Shown: piece by piece, positions 22,282-28,828 of the stretch | Numbering within the stretch: position 1 is the first letter of the stretch | Layout: every line of letters begins with the position of its first letter | Source of the DNA: an uncultured Bacillota bacterium | Lineage (GTDB): Bacteria; Bacillota; Clostridia; Christensenellales; UBA1242 | Length of the DNA stretch: 36,404 nucleotides | Direction: 5' to 3' | NCBI GenBank assembly: GCA_947088415.1 | Contig: CAMUGK010000001.1 | Span: 1-36,404 of the forward strand | Made by a program: the position numbers and the translations under genes | The notes under the pieces: generated by a model | Database searches by the model: none | What the model was told of the DNA's origin: nothing | What the model saw: the letters and a program-made list of their open reading frames with translations, nothing else

Positions 22282-23559
22282 ATGAAAATTAGCGAAATTA
22301 AAGAAGGGGAAGTTGAATTTCAAGGCTGGATTGAAAACCTGCGTGACAAAAAGAGCATGCAGTTTGTTGTTATTCGTGACCTTTCTGGCAAGATTCAAGT
22401 GACTGTTGTAAAAGAAGAAAATCCTGAAATTGCCGAGATTTTTTCACATGCAACCCTTGAAAGCACAGTTAAAATTAAAGGAAAGGCAGTGGCTAACGAA
22501 TATGTTAAACTTGGCGGAATTGAAATTTTACCAACAAGTGTTGAGCTCACTTCTCATGCCGAAGCTTTCCCTATTGGCCCTGAAAGTTCAATCGACCAAA
22601 GAATGGACTATCGTTTTATTGACCTTAGAACCCAAAGAAATCAACTTATTTTTAGATTTCAAAGCTTCTTAGTCAACGCTATGCGAGAATATCTTTTAAA
22701 TAAGGATTTTACAGAAATTCATACGCCAAAGTTTATTGCGACAGCGTCCGAAAGCGGAAGTGAAGTTTTTGAAGTTAAATATTTTGGCAGAAAAGCATAT
22801 CTTGCACAAAGTCCACAATTTTATAAACAAATGGCAATTGCTGGTGGGTTTGAACGTGTGTTTGAAATTGCTCCATGCTTCCGTGCCGAAAAATCTCATA
22901 CAAAAAAACATGCTACCGAATTTACAAGTTTTGACGTTGAATTTTGCTATATAAATTCTTTTCAAGATGTTATGAATTTGGAAGCCGAAATGCTTGCCTA
23001 TGGGCTTGAAAAAACTAAAGAAAAATTTGGAGATAAAGTTAAAGAAGTTTTTGGCATTGAAATAAATGTGCCTTCACTTCCATTCCCACAAATGAAACTT
23101 TTAGATGTTTATAAAGAACTTGAACAACGTTATGGTTTTACAGTTCCAGAGAATGAAAAAACCGACCTTACAACCGAAGCCGAAAGACTTTGTGAACGCT
23201 TAGCAAAGGACAAATTCAATCACGAATTCTTATTTGTAACAGATTATCCGCCAGAAAAACGTGCTTTTTATCATATGAGAGAAAATGGAATTTTACAAGG
23301 TTATGACCTTATTTGGAAAGGCATTGAAATCACTTCAGGTGCTCAAAGAGAACATCGCTACGAAGAAATCAAAAAGAATGCAGAAGAAAAGGGCTTGGCA
23401 GATGATGTTAAATTTTATCTTGAATCTTTCAAATATGGTATGCCACCACATGGAGGTTTTGCAATTGGAGTAGATAGACTTACAATGCTTTTGCTTAACT
23501 TGCCAAGTTTAAAAGAAACACAATTTATATTCAGAGGGCCAGAAAGACTGAATCCTTAA
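22282..23559 (+). CDS. aspS: Aspartyl-tRNA synthetase, archaeal-type (possibly non-discriminating)
   Basis: The 425-residue enzyme is a class IIb synthetase of the short, archaeal-like AspRS2 type: N-terminal OB-fold (EFQGWIENLRDKKSMQFVVI), motif 2 around FEIAPCFRAEKSHTKKHATEFTSFD, and motif 3 GGFAIGVDRLTMLLL. It lacks the GAD insertion of the usual 590-residue bacterial AspRS. AspRS of this type often mischarges tRNA-Asn for GatCAB-dependent Asn synthesis, but here asnS follows 12 bp later, so it may simply charge tRNA-Asp. GGAGGAG precedes the ATG. Control by the upstream T-box is clear. No gatCAB gene is in the window. Confidence 0.92.
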   Translation: MKISEIKEGEVEFQGWIENLRDKKSMQFVVIRDLSGKIQVTVVKEENPEIAEIFSHATLESTVKIKGKAVANEYVKLGGIEILPTSVELTSHAEAFPIGPESSIDQRMDYRFIDLRTQRNQLIFRFQSFLVNAMREYLLNKDFTEIHTPKFIATASESGSEVFEVKYFGRKAYLAQSPQFYKQMAIAGGFERVFEIAPCFRAEKSHTKKHATEFTSFDVEFCYINSFQDVMNLEAEMLAYGLEKTKEKFGDKVKEVFGIEINVPSLPFPQMKLLDVYKELEQRYGFTVPENEKTDLTTEAERLCERLAKDKFNHEFLFVTDYPPEKRAFYHMRENGILQGYDLIWKGIEITSGAQREHRYEEIKKNAEEKGLADDVKFYLESFKYGMPPHGGFAIGVDRLTMLLLNLPSLKETQFIFRGPERLNP

Positions 23560-23571
23560 AGGAGAAATGAA

Positions 23572-24960
23572 ATGAAAAGAATTGAAATTAGAGATTTGCA
23601 TAAATCTTATCAAAAGTTTGACGGCAAAGAAATTACGCTTTGCGGTTGGGCAAGGACTGTTCGAGATAGCAAAAATATAGCATTTATCGAACTTAATGAC
23701 GGTGCGTTTAAGTCTGTTCAAGTCGTTGTAGAAAAAGATAAACTCAAAAATTATGACGAAGTTGTTAAACAAAATGTTGGTGCTTCTTTCGAGGTGAAGG
23801 GCAAGCTTATTTGCACGCCAAATGCTCAACAGCCTTTTGAGATCAACGCAAGAGAAGTTAACGTGCTTGGAGAGTGCGACAGCACTTATCCACTCCAAAA
23901 GAAACGTCATACAGTTGAATTTTTAAGAACCATTCCTACTATTAGATGTCGTGGCAACCTTTTCAATGCAGTTTTTCGTATTCGTTCGGTTGCAGCGTTT
24001 GCAATTCACAAATTTTTCAATGAAAAGAATTTCGTCTATGTTCATACTCCAATAATTACCGCTAATGATTGCGAAGGAGCAGGCGAAATGTTTCAAGTGA
24101 CCACTCTTGACATGGAAAAGCCAGAAAAGAAAGACGAAAAAATAGATTATTCCAAAGACTTCTTCGGCAAAAAAGTTTCGCTAACAGTTTCAGGTCAACT
24201 TCATGAAGAAACTATTACTCACGCTTTTGGCAAAACCTATACTTTTGGCCCAACATTTAGAGCCGAAAACTCAAACACTTCACGTCATGCTGCTGAATTT
24301 TGGATGATGGAACCTGAAATGTGCTTTTGCGACCTTGACGAACTCATGGACAATGAAGAAGAAATGATTAAATATGTCATTAGTTATGTTATGCAAGAAT
24401 GCAAAGACGAACTTGAATTTTTAAATAAATTTGTAGACACAGGGCTACTCGAAAGACTTAATAATATAGTTGTAAACAATTTTGTTCGACTTGATTATAC
24501 AGAAGCAATTTCAATTTTAGAGAAAGTTAAAGACAAATTTGTTTTCCCTGTTAAATGGGGGATAGATTTGCAGTCAGAACATGAACGTTATTTAACTGAA
24601 GAAGTTTATAAAAAACCAGTATTCTTAAAAAACTATCCAAAAGAAATCAAAGCTTTCTATATGCGTCAGAATGAAGACGGCAAAACCGTTGCTGCCGTAG
24701 ATATGCTTGTTCCAGGGATTGGCGAACTTTGCGGTGGAAGTCAAAGAGAAGAACGTCTTGAAAAACTTCTTGCCCGCATTCATGAACTAGGACTTAAGGA
24801 AGAAGATTATTCTTGGTATCTTGACACACGTCGTTATGGCACAAATGTTCACTCTGGTTATGGCCTTGGCTTTGAACGGCTGGTTATGTATTTAACAGGA
24901 GTGTCAAATATTCGTGACGTTGAATTGTTTCCAAGAACAGTTGGCTCAATTGTCGGTTAA
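23572..24960 (+). CDS. asnS: Asparaginyl-tRNA synthetase
   Basis: The 462-residue class IIb enzyme has the AsnRS landmarks: OB-fold ITLCGWARTVRDSKNIAFIELNDG, YPLQKKRHTVEFLRTIPTIR, the FGPTFRAENSNTSRHAAEFWMMEPE motif 2 region, and motif 3 SGYGLGFERLVMYLTG ending ELFPRTVG. AAGGAG precedes the ATG, and it is the second gene of the T-box operon after aspS. Both enzymes should rise when asparagine is short if the specifier is AAC. No clear terminator follows within 100 bases. Confidence 0.96.
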   Translation: MKRIEIRDLHKSYQKFDGKEITLCGWARTVRDSKNIAFIELNDGAFKSVQVVVEKDKLKNYDEVVKQNVGASFEVKGKLICTPNAQQPFEINAREVNVLGECDSTYPLQKKRHTVEFLRTIPTIRCRGNLFNAVFRIRSVAAFAIHKFFNEKNFVYVHTPIITANDCEGAGEMFQVTTLDMEKPEKKDEKIDYSKDFFGKKVSLTVSGQLHEETITHAFGKTYTFGPTFRAENSNTSRHAAEFWMMEPEMCFCDLDELMDNEEEMIKYVISYVMQECKDELEFLNKFVDTGLLERLNNIVVNNFVRLDYTEAISILEKVKDKFVFPVKWGIDLQSEHERYLTEEVYKKPVFLKNYPKEIKAFYMRQNEDGKTVAAVDMLVPGIGELCGGSQREERLEKLLARIHELGLKEEDYSWYLDTRRYGTNVHSGYGLGFERLVMYLTGVSNIRDVELFPRTVGSIVG

Positions 24961-25008
24961 AAGATGATTTTGTAAAAATTTTATAAAAATTCCTTGCAGG
25001 TTTACATT

Positions 25009-25032
25009 TGTCGAAATATGTCGAACAACGAA
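25009..25032 (+). promoter_or_regulatory. Tandem TGTCGAA boxes upstream of a consensus promoter
   Basis: TGTCGAA at 25009-25015 and 25019-25025 (10-bp period), followed by a degenerate third (CAACGAA). They lie 32 bp before the -35 at 25058. Confidence 0.65.
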
Positions 25033-25057
25033 CAATAATTAAAAATCAAATATAAAT

Positions 25058-25086
25058 TTGACATAATTTTTTAAAAATTATATAAT
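25058..25086 (+). promoter_or_regulatory. Consensus promoter upstream of the tRNA-like fragment
   Basis: TTGACA at 25058-25063, exactly 17 bases, TATAAT at 25081-25086. The next features are the tRNA-derived fragment and the gene at 25206. Confidence 0.85.
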
Positions 25087-25110
25087 AAGAAAGATTCAGA
25101 ATAGTTTTTT

Positions 25111-25168
25111 GCTAGAGTTAGGACTATAAAATTAATCTAATGGAGTTCGAGTCCTGTTATTAGCACCA
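25111..25168 (+). pseudogene. tRNA-Leu-derived 3' fragment ending in CCA
   Basis: The 58 bases resemble a tRNA-Leu from the anticodon arm (GCTAGA) to the 3' end (GTTCGAGTCCTGTTATTAGC-ACCA). The 5' acceptor and D arm are missing, and the T stem is broken (TGGAG facing CCTGT). GCTA/TAGC and AGGAC/GTCCT can still pair, closing a hairpin with a free ACCA end. It lies 25 bases after a consensus promoter and in the leader of the following gene. Confidence 0.65.
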
Positions 25169-25205
25169 AATATACTATACAAAAAGTCTTTTTTGGAGGT
25201 TTATA

Positions 25206-25514
25206 ATGAAATATATAAAAATTGATAAAAATGCAGTTTATGAATTATTGAGAGAATATGTTATAGATAAAGAACAATATCTTTTTAATGAGAAACAGAA
25301 AGAAGATATATTCCATAGCTTTTGTATTGATGAAGATATGAATTTTATTTGTTTATTACAAGATGAAAGTAAAGATAAGTCAAATTTGAGATTTGAAGAA
25401 TTGGAAAAAATCATGCGAGATTTACCTATAACTACTGATAGTTTATATTCTAATTCAAAGAAGTATAAAAATTTATCTAAAAAAGAAATTCAAAACTTAC
25501 TCAAAAACTTTTGA
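25206..25514 (+). CDS. Unrecognised 102-residue protein
   Basis: TTGGAGG lies seven bases before the ATG and a consensus promoter is 120 bases upstream, so translation is likely. The product is charged and helical, with YELLREYVIDKEQYLFNEKQ near the N terminus and KKYKNLSKKEIQNLLKNF at the C terminus; no signal or membrane segment. Its transcript would carry the tRNA-like fragment in the 5' leader. It ends in TGA and is followed by low-complexity AAAATCAAAA repeats. No family recognised. Confidence 0.6.
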   Translation: MKYIKIDKNAVYELLREYVIDKEQYLFNEKQKEDIFHSFCIDEDMNFICLLQDESKDKSNLRFEELEKIMRDLPITTDSLYSNSKKYKNLSKKEIQNLLKNF

Positions 25515-25606
25515 TTTTCGCAAAATCAAAATTCTGTCGCAAAATCAAAATTTGATTTAATTTTTGATTTTTTTGATTATTTTTGATTTTTAATCAAAGC
25601 ATTGCC
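25515..25606. repeat. AT-rich low-complexity stretch with a 19-bp tandem repeat
   Basis: TCGCAAAATCAAAATT occurs at 25518 and 25537 (19-bp period), followed by repeated TTTTTGATT blocks. No coding sequence. Confidence 0.6.
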
Positions 25607-25739
25607 GTCGCAAAATATCAAAGATATAATGCTTCCTCGCTCACTTGTGATATTGTGCAAGCACAATCACAGTTCGGCTCGTCGCATTATCAAAACTAAA
25701 AAATCAAAAAAAAGACTTTGTTGTTAGTTGACACAAATA
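25607..25739 (+). repeat. Structured repeat element, copy 1
   Basis: It starts GTCGCAAAATA and contains AAGATATAATGC, CTTCCTCGCTCACTTGTGAT, the near-dyad TGTGATATTGTGC/GCACAATCACA and closing GCATTAT, then TTTGTTGTTAGTTGACACAA. A second copy lies at 26593-26763, in the same orientation, on the other side of the Nudix gene. Confidence 0.8.
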
Positions 25740-25795
25740 AATAAATTTTCGGTGGTTATAACTTTTATCTAAAACATAAAAAAAGGGGTTAAAAT

Positions 25796-26371
25796 ATGAA
25801 TAAGAATATTGTACCAATTATTGAAAGTATAGATGAAAACAAGATGGTTGCTACAGCAAAAACAGTTTACAGAGACTGCATAATGCTAGTTATTAAACAT
25901 CCAGAAGAGAACAAATTTTTGTATTTACACAATAAAAAATTTGGATGGAATGTTTTGGTTCAGGGAGGAATAGAAGCTGACGAAAATCCTTTTGTTTCTG
26001 CTATTCGTGAAATGACGGAGGAAACAGGTTTCTGTGATATTAAAAGCATTACAAAGTTGGATTTTGAAATGGATAATGTTTATTATGCTGCTCACAAAAA
26101 TCAAAATCGTTATGCAATTATTAAGACCTTTTATATAGAATTAAACAGTTTGAAACAGGTTGAACACGAAGACGAGTCAGAAATTTTGTTTGATACTTAT
26201 GAAAAACTTTATGATATTTTTGGTGCACCTTTTAGACATCATTATTATTTGCTTGGAATTGCGACAGGCAAACAAAAAAACATTGAAAGCAACAACCAAG
26301 CGAAGTTGGGAACTTTGGATTTGATAAACCATAAAGTAACATATAGAGATATTAATGATAGACCAGAATAA
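25796..26371 (+). CDS. Nudix hydrolase
   Basis: A full Nudix box is present at residues 57-79: G57, E63, then REMTEETGF (71-79), matching GX5EX7REUXEEXGU. The 191-residue protein would cleave a nucleoside diphosphate linked to another group using Mg2+ or Mn2+. The domain covers residues about 25-160; the C-terminal 35 residues are unrelated and polar. AGGGG precedes the ATG. The gene is flanked by direct copies of a structured repeat, so it may be a mobile or recently acquired cassette. The substrate cannot be told from sequence. Confidence 0.9.
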   Translation: MNKNIVPIIESIDENKMVATAKTVYRDCIMLVIKHPEENKFLYLHNKKFGWNVLVQGGIEADENPFVSAIREMTEETGFCDIKSITKLDFEMDNVYYAAHKNQNRYAIIKTFYIELNSLKQVEHEDESEILFDTYEKLYDIFGAPFRHHYYLLGIATGKQKNIESNNQAKLGTLDLINHKVTYRDINDRPE

Positions 26372-26487
26372 TCGTTAGTTTTTGTAAATTAATAGCAGAT
26401 ATTGTGGAGTGCAAATCTTTATAAACTTTTTAACCATGTATAAAAGTTACGACCTAAATTTAATGAATAATAAAATCTAACGACTAT
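26372..26487 (+). other. Non-coding stretch bounded by an inverted repeat
   Basis: TCGTTAG at the Nudix stop and CTAACGA at 26478-26484 are inverted copies about 105 bp apart. No frame of note lies between them. Confidence 0.35.
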
Positions 26488-26519
26488 AATTTTTAAGAAT
26501 TTTTTTGAATGCTAGTTGA

Positions 26520-26559
26520 AAATAAATCCAAATCAAAACATTGGTTTGGATTTTTATTT
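26520..26559 (+). terminator. Terminator after the Nudix gene
   Basis: AAATCCAAA / TTTGGATTT with a 12-base loop and TTATTT tail. Confidence 0.75.
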
Positions 26560-26592
26560 AGCACAATTTCGCCAAATCAAAAATCAGAAAAA

Positions 26593-26763
26593 GTCGCAAA
26601 ATAGCAAAGATATAATGCTTCCTCGCTCACTTGTGATATTGTGCAAGCACGACAATAGTTTGACTCGTTGCATTATAAGCCCGTTCGGGCTTGGCGTTCG
26701 CCGACAAGTCGGCTCGGCTACAAAACAAAATTAAAAAAGGGATTTTGTTGTCAGTTGACACAA
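26593..26763 (+). repeat. Structured repeat element, copy 2, with GC-rich insert
   Basis: It shares GTCGCAAAATA, the AAGATATAATGC core, CTTCCTCGCTCACTTGTGAT and the TTTTGTTGT.AGTTGACACAA end with copy 1. It adds about 40 bases containing two perfect hairpins, AAGCCCG-TT-CGGGCTT (26677-26692) and GCCGAC-AA-GTCGGC (26700-26713). Confidence 0.8.
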
Positions 26764-27328
26764 TTATATTGTAATAAAAGTCTTTCTTATAAGATGTTAA
26801 TTCGCATTGTATACAGTGGTGTTTAATTGAAATAGGCATAGTGTATGAGTATAAGTAAATAATAATTTTAAAACCTCATTTTCCGTTAAACGACAAAATT
26901 CGACAACATTTTTAATGATTGTTGTCTTTTAATGATTGTTGTCGTTTTATTAACTATTCAGTTCAGTAAAACTAACTACTTTATTCGACAAAATTCGACG
27001 ATTTTTGTTAAATCTTAAATATAAGATTGTGCAATAGTGATTTTAAAAATCACAAAAGAACTTCTTTATTCAAATATTTCGATATTTTATATTAATGAAG
27101 AAAATTACAAAAATTAAAACAATTATAGTTCCTCCATTAATCGACAAAATTCGACAAGCATAAAAACTTGCATGCAATTCGATAAAATTCTCAAAACTTA
27201 GCACAATTTGCACATAATACTCAATAGTTTAAAATTATAATAAAAAATTTAAAACTTTCTTTCTTAAATAGCTTAAAATCATTTGCTTTAAAGATTTTTA
27301 AGTGTTAATATCTTATATAGATTTAAAT
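26764..27328. other. AT-rich gene-free stretch with several TGTCGAA box pairs
   Basis: No frame with coding character. It holds box pairs on the minus strand at 26889-26905, 26984-27000, 27140-27156 and a weak one at 27178-27194, plus a perfect 17-bp tandem duplication (TTTTAATGATTGTTGTC at 26910 and 26927). The last 110 bases resemble the upstream region of the lipoprotein gene at 30998. Confidence 0.6.
26889..27156 (-). promoter_or_regulatory. Three tandem TGTCGAA-type box pairs
   Basis: Minus-strand pairs with AAA/TTT spacers and 10-bp period: 26889-26905 (TGTCGAA, TGTCGTT), 26984-27000 (CGTCGAA, TGTCGAA), 27140-27156 (TGTCGAA, TGTCGAT). Confidence 0.6.
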
Positions 27329-27345
27329 TGTCGAAAAATGTTGAA
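27329..27345 (+). promoter_or_regulatory. Tandem boxes before the lipoprotein gene
   Basis: TGTCGAA-AAA-TGTTGAA, 10-bp period, ending 15 bases before the ATG at 27360. Confidence 0.6.
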
Positions 27346-27359
27346 TAAAGGAAAGTAAT

Positions 27360-27800
27360 ATGAAAAGATTTTTTAGTAAATTTTTACTATGTTTAAGTTT
27401 AATTACTTGTATTGGCTTGGTAGGTTGTGGTGGTATTTCAGAGACTCCACCAAATTCTAGCAATGAAATTGTTGAGCCAGAAAATCCAGTCGAACCACAA
27501 CCTCCTAAAGAAGAGCAGTCAAAAATTGACTTTGAACAACTTGCAAAAAACATTCTTGAAAAGTTGTCAACGTATTATGCTTTTGATTATGAAGATGAAG
27601 AAATAGTAAAATTAAATATTTCAGAAGAAAAGTTAGAAATTGAGCTTAATTTAGTAGATTGTATTGATGATAGTGATTCTCCAGATATTCAAGAATATGT
27701 TAAACAAGAAGTTTCTAAGTTTGAAATAAATGACAGTGAAATAAACTTTTTAAACATAGATTGTGTAATAACGATAACTATTAATAAACCTAAAATTTAA
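27360..27800 (+). CDS. Small acidic lipoprotein, paralogue of the one at 30998
   Basis: The 146-residue product begins MKRFFSKFLLCLSLITCIGL, then lipobox LVGC (Cys24), a Pro/Glu-rich linker (about 30-58), and an acidic alpha/beta domain (FEQLAKNILEKLSTYYAF... INFLNIDCVITITINKPKI). AAGGAAAG precedes the ATG. The signal peptide, linker and about 150 bp of upstream DNA are shared with the gene at 30998, so this is a duplicated unit. Predicted to be lipid-anchored outside the membrane; function unknown. Confidence 0.8.
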   Translation: MKRFFSKFLLCLSLITCIGLVGCGGISETPPNSSNEIVEPENPVEPQPPKEEQSKIDFEQLAKNILEKLSTYYAFDYEDEEIVKLNISEEKLEIELNLVDCIDDSDSPDIQEYVKQEVSKFEINDSEINFLNIDCVITITINKPKI

Positions 27801-27990
27801 TTCTAGGCTTATACCATTTTTATACTATTGGGGTGATTTTTAATTGAAAAATTTAGTTTTAGTTAAGCATTTCATTAATTATAAAATAAATTAACTTTGC
27901 AGTATAAATAAAATGATTTGCAGCCCTTATGTTTTAAAAACTGCAAACTTTTTAAAATTTTTATTCTCTATAATTGAAAGCAATCAGTGA
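27801..27990. other. AT-rich spacer
   Basis: No coding frame and no clear signal other than ordinary AT-rich sequence. Confidence 0.5.
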
Positions 27991-28016
27991 AAAAAGCCCG
28001 TAAAATCGGGCTTTTT
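27991..28016. terminator. Bidirectional terminator
   Basis: AAAAAGCCCG / CGGGCTTTTT, a 10-bp stem with 6-base loop and A/T runs on both sides. Confidence 0.88.
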
Positions 28017-28025
28017 CGATAATTT

Positions 28026-28047
28026 GGATGAGTGGACTCGAACCACC
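28026..28047 (-). repeat. Duplicate of the tRNA-Ile 3' end
   Basis: The 22 bases at 28026-28047 are identical to 28133-28154, the T arm and part of the acceptor of the tRNA-Ile gene 107 bp away. Beyond the T arm the sequence changes to an AGTATA-rich hairpin (28050-28082) unrelated to a tRNA. Confidence 0.8.
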
Positions 28048-28096
28048 TTTAGTATATACTCCGCTTCGCTTAGTATAAGGTGAAAGTTTTTGAAAT

Positions 28097-28122
28097 AAAA
28101 AAATCACCCTTAATAAGTGATT
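28097..28122 (-). terminator. tRNA-Ile terminator
   Basis: Minus strand AATCAC / GTGATT with 9-base loop and T7. Confidence 0.75.
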
Positions 28123-28126
28123 CTTT

Positions 28127-28203
28127 TGGTTGGGATGAGTGGACTCGAACCACCGACCCCCACCTTATCAGGGTGGTGCTCTAACCGACTGAGCTACATC
28201 CCA
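28127..28203 (-). tRNA. tRNA-Ile(GAU), CCA encoded
   Basis: Acceptor TGGGATG pairs with CATCCCA, discriminator A, encoded CCA. The anticodon stem CCACC/GGTGG encloses CTGATAA with anticodon GAT. D arm AGCTCAGTCGGTTAGAGC and T arm GGTGG-TTCGAGT-CCACT are regular. Confidence 0.96.
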
Positions 28204-28298
28204 TTAACAAACTTCTGGAATTTCCAGAGTTTTATAAGCGTTTTAGATCAAATAAAATTTGTGATTTGAGAGGGATTCATCGCAAATTTCTAAAACGC
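28204..28298 (-). ncRNA. Structured leader of the tRNA-Ile transcript
   Basis: The predicted start (28298) falls on the first base of a 61-base hairpin: GCGTTTTAGA/TCTAAAACGC closes it, with inner AAATTTG/CAAATTT. A second hairpin (TCTGGAA/TTCCAGA, near 28213-28227) follows before the tRNA 5' end. RNase P cleavage would release a compact RNA of about 95 bases. No known family recognised. Confidence 0.5.
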
Positions 28299-28304
28299 AT
28301 TAGC

Positions 28305-28333
28305 ATTATAATTGATATTAAAGATAAAGTCAA
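28305..28333 (-). promoter_or_regulatory. tRNA-Ile promoter
   Basis: Minus strand TTGACT, 17-base spacer, TATAAT (plus-strand 28305-28310). Confidence 0.8.
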
Positions 28334-28378
28334 CTGTTTTGTTAAAATTTAATTAAATTTTTTAATTTTTGTTTGATT

Positions 28379-28402
28379 TGTCGAAATATGTCGAATAACG
28401 AA
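28379..28402 (+). promoter_or_regulatory. Tandem TGTCGAA boxes between divergent tRNA promoters
   Basis: TGTCGAA-ATA-TGTCGAA at 28379-28395, then TAACGAA. The first 17 bases are identical to those at 25009. Confidence 0.65.
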
Positions 28403-28436
28403 TGCGGTATTAAAATATTTTAATAACAAATAAAGT

Positions 28437-28465
28437 TTGACAAATATTTTTATTATTGATATACT
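28437..28465 (+). promoter_or_regulatory. tRNA-Gly promoter
   Basis: TTGACA at 28437-28442, 17-base spacer, TATACT at 28460-28465. Confidence 0.8.
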
Positions 28466-28478
28466 GCTTAATAGAAAT

Positions 28479-28552
28479 GCGGGTGTAGTTCATCGGTAGA
28501 ATGCGAGCTTCCCAAGCTTGAGAGGTGGGTCCGACTCCCATCATCCGCTCCA
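28479..28552 (+). tRNA. tRNA-Gly(CCC), CCA encoded
   Basis: Acceptor GCGGGTG pairs with CATCCGC, discriminator T, encoded CCA at 28550-28552. The anticodon stem CGAGC/GCTTG encloses TTCCCAA with anticodon CCC. Confidence 0.94.
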
Positions 28553-28556
28553 ACTT

Positions 28557-28606
28557 TACATTCAAAAAAGTCTCTTTTTTAGAGATTTGATTGAATGTAT
28601 TTTTTA
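28557..28606 (+). terminator. tRNA-Gly terminator
   Basis: Outer stem TACATTCAA/TTGAATGTA and inner stem AAGTCTC/GAGATTT, then T6. Confidence 0.85.
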
Positions 28607-28810
28607 TTGCCCAAATGCCCCATAAATAAAGGGAAGTGGCGATTTTTGGGTATTCAACATTAGAGTATTATGGATTATCAAAACATCAATTTTTTATATT
28701 TGACTTTGTGGAATGCATAGCCAAGTCCACACTTTATTGCAAAATGCAAGTGTAGGTAGTCGAATTTTAGGCAGAAAAAATAAAGAAAAATCGATGCAGA
28801 ATTCAAAGAG
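28607..28810. other. Gene-free spacer
   Basis: It holds a degenerate hairpin (CCCAAA near 28609 facing TTTGGG near 28647, around GTGGCGATTTTT, a possible relic of the GCGATTTTTT terminator family) and an ACACTT/AAGTGT inverted repeat near 28730-28755. No coding frame. Confidence 0.4.
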
Positions 28811-28816
28811 TTGTGG

Positions 28817-28822
28817 TATAAT
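28817..28822 (+). promoter_or_regulatory. Extended -10 of the YdeI-like gene, start point on the ATG
   Basis: TGG-TATAAT; the predicted +1 is 28829, the A of the ATG. A near-identical block (CAAAGA.TTGTGGTATAAT) precedes the hydrolase gene at 29915. Confidence 0.65.
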
Positions 28823-28828
28823 GAAATT

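Noticed and set aside
26372..26487. Integron attC-like site from the GTTAG/CTAAC ends
   Set aside because: The ends do not fit the GTTRRRY/RYYYAAC core sites and there is no integron integrase or cassette series.
26516..26734. 72-codon frame through the second structured repeat
   Set aside because: It crosses a terminator and a hairpin-rich repeat, lacks a ribosome site and has no protein-like character.
25518..26763. CRISPR array
   Set aside because: The repeats are two long copies flanking a gene plus short low-complexity tracts, not regularly spaced identical repeats with unique spacers.
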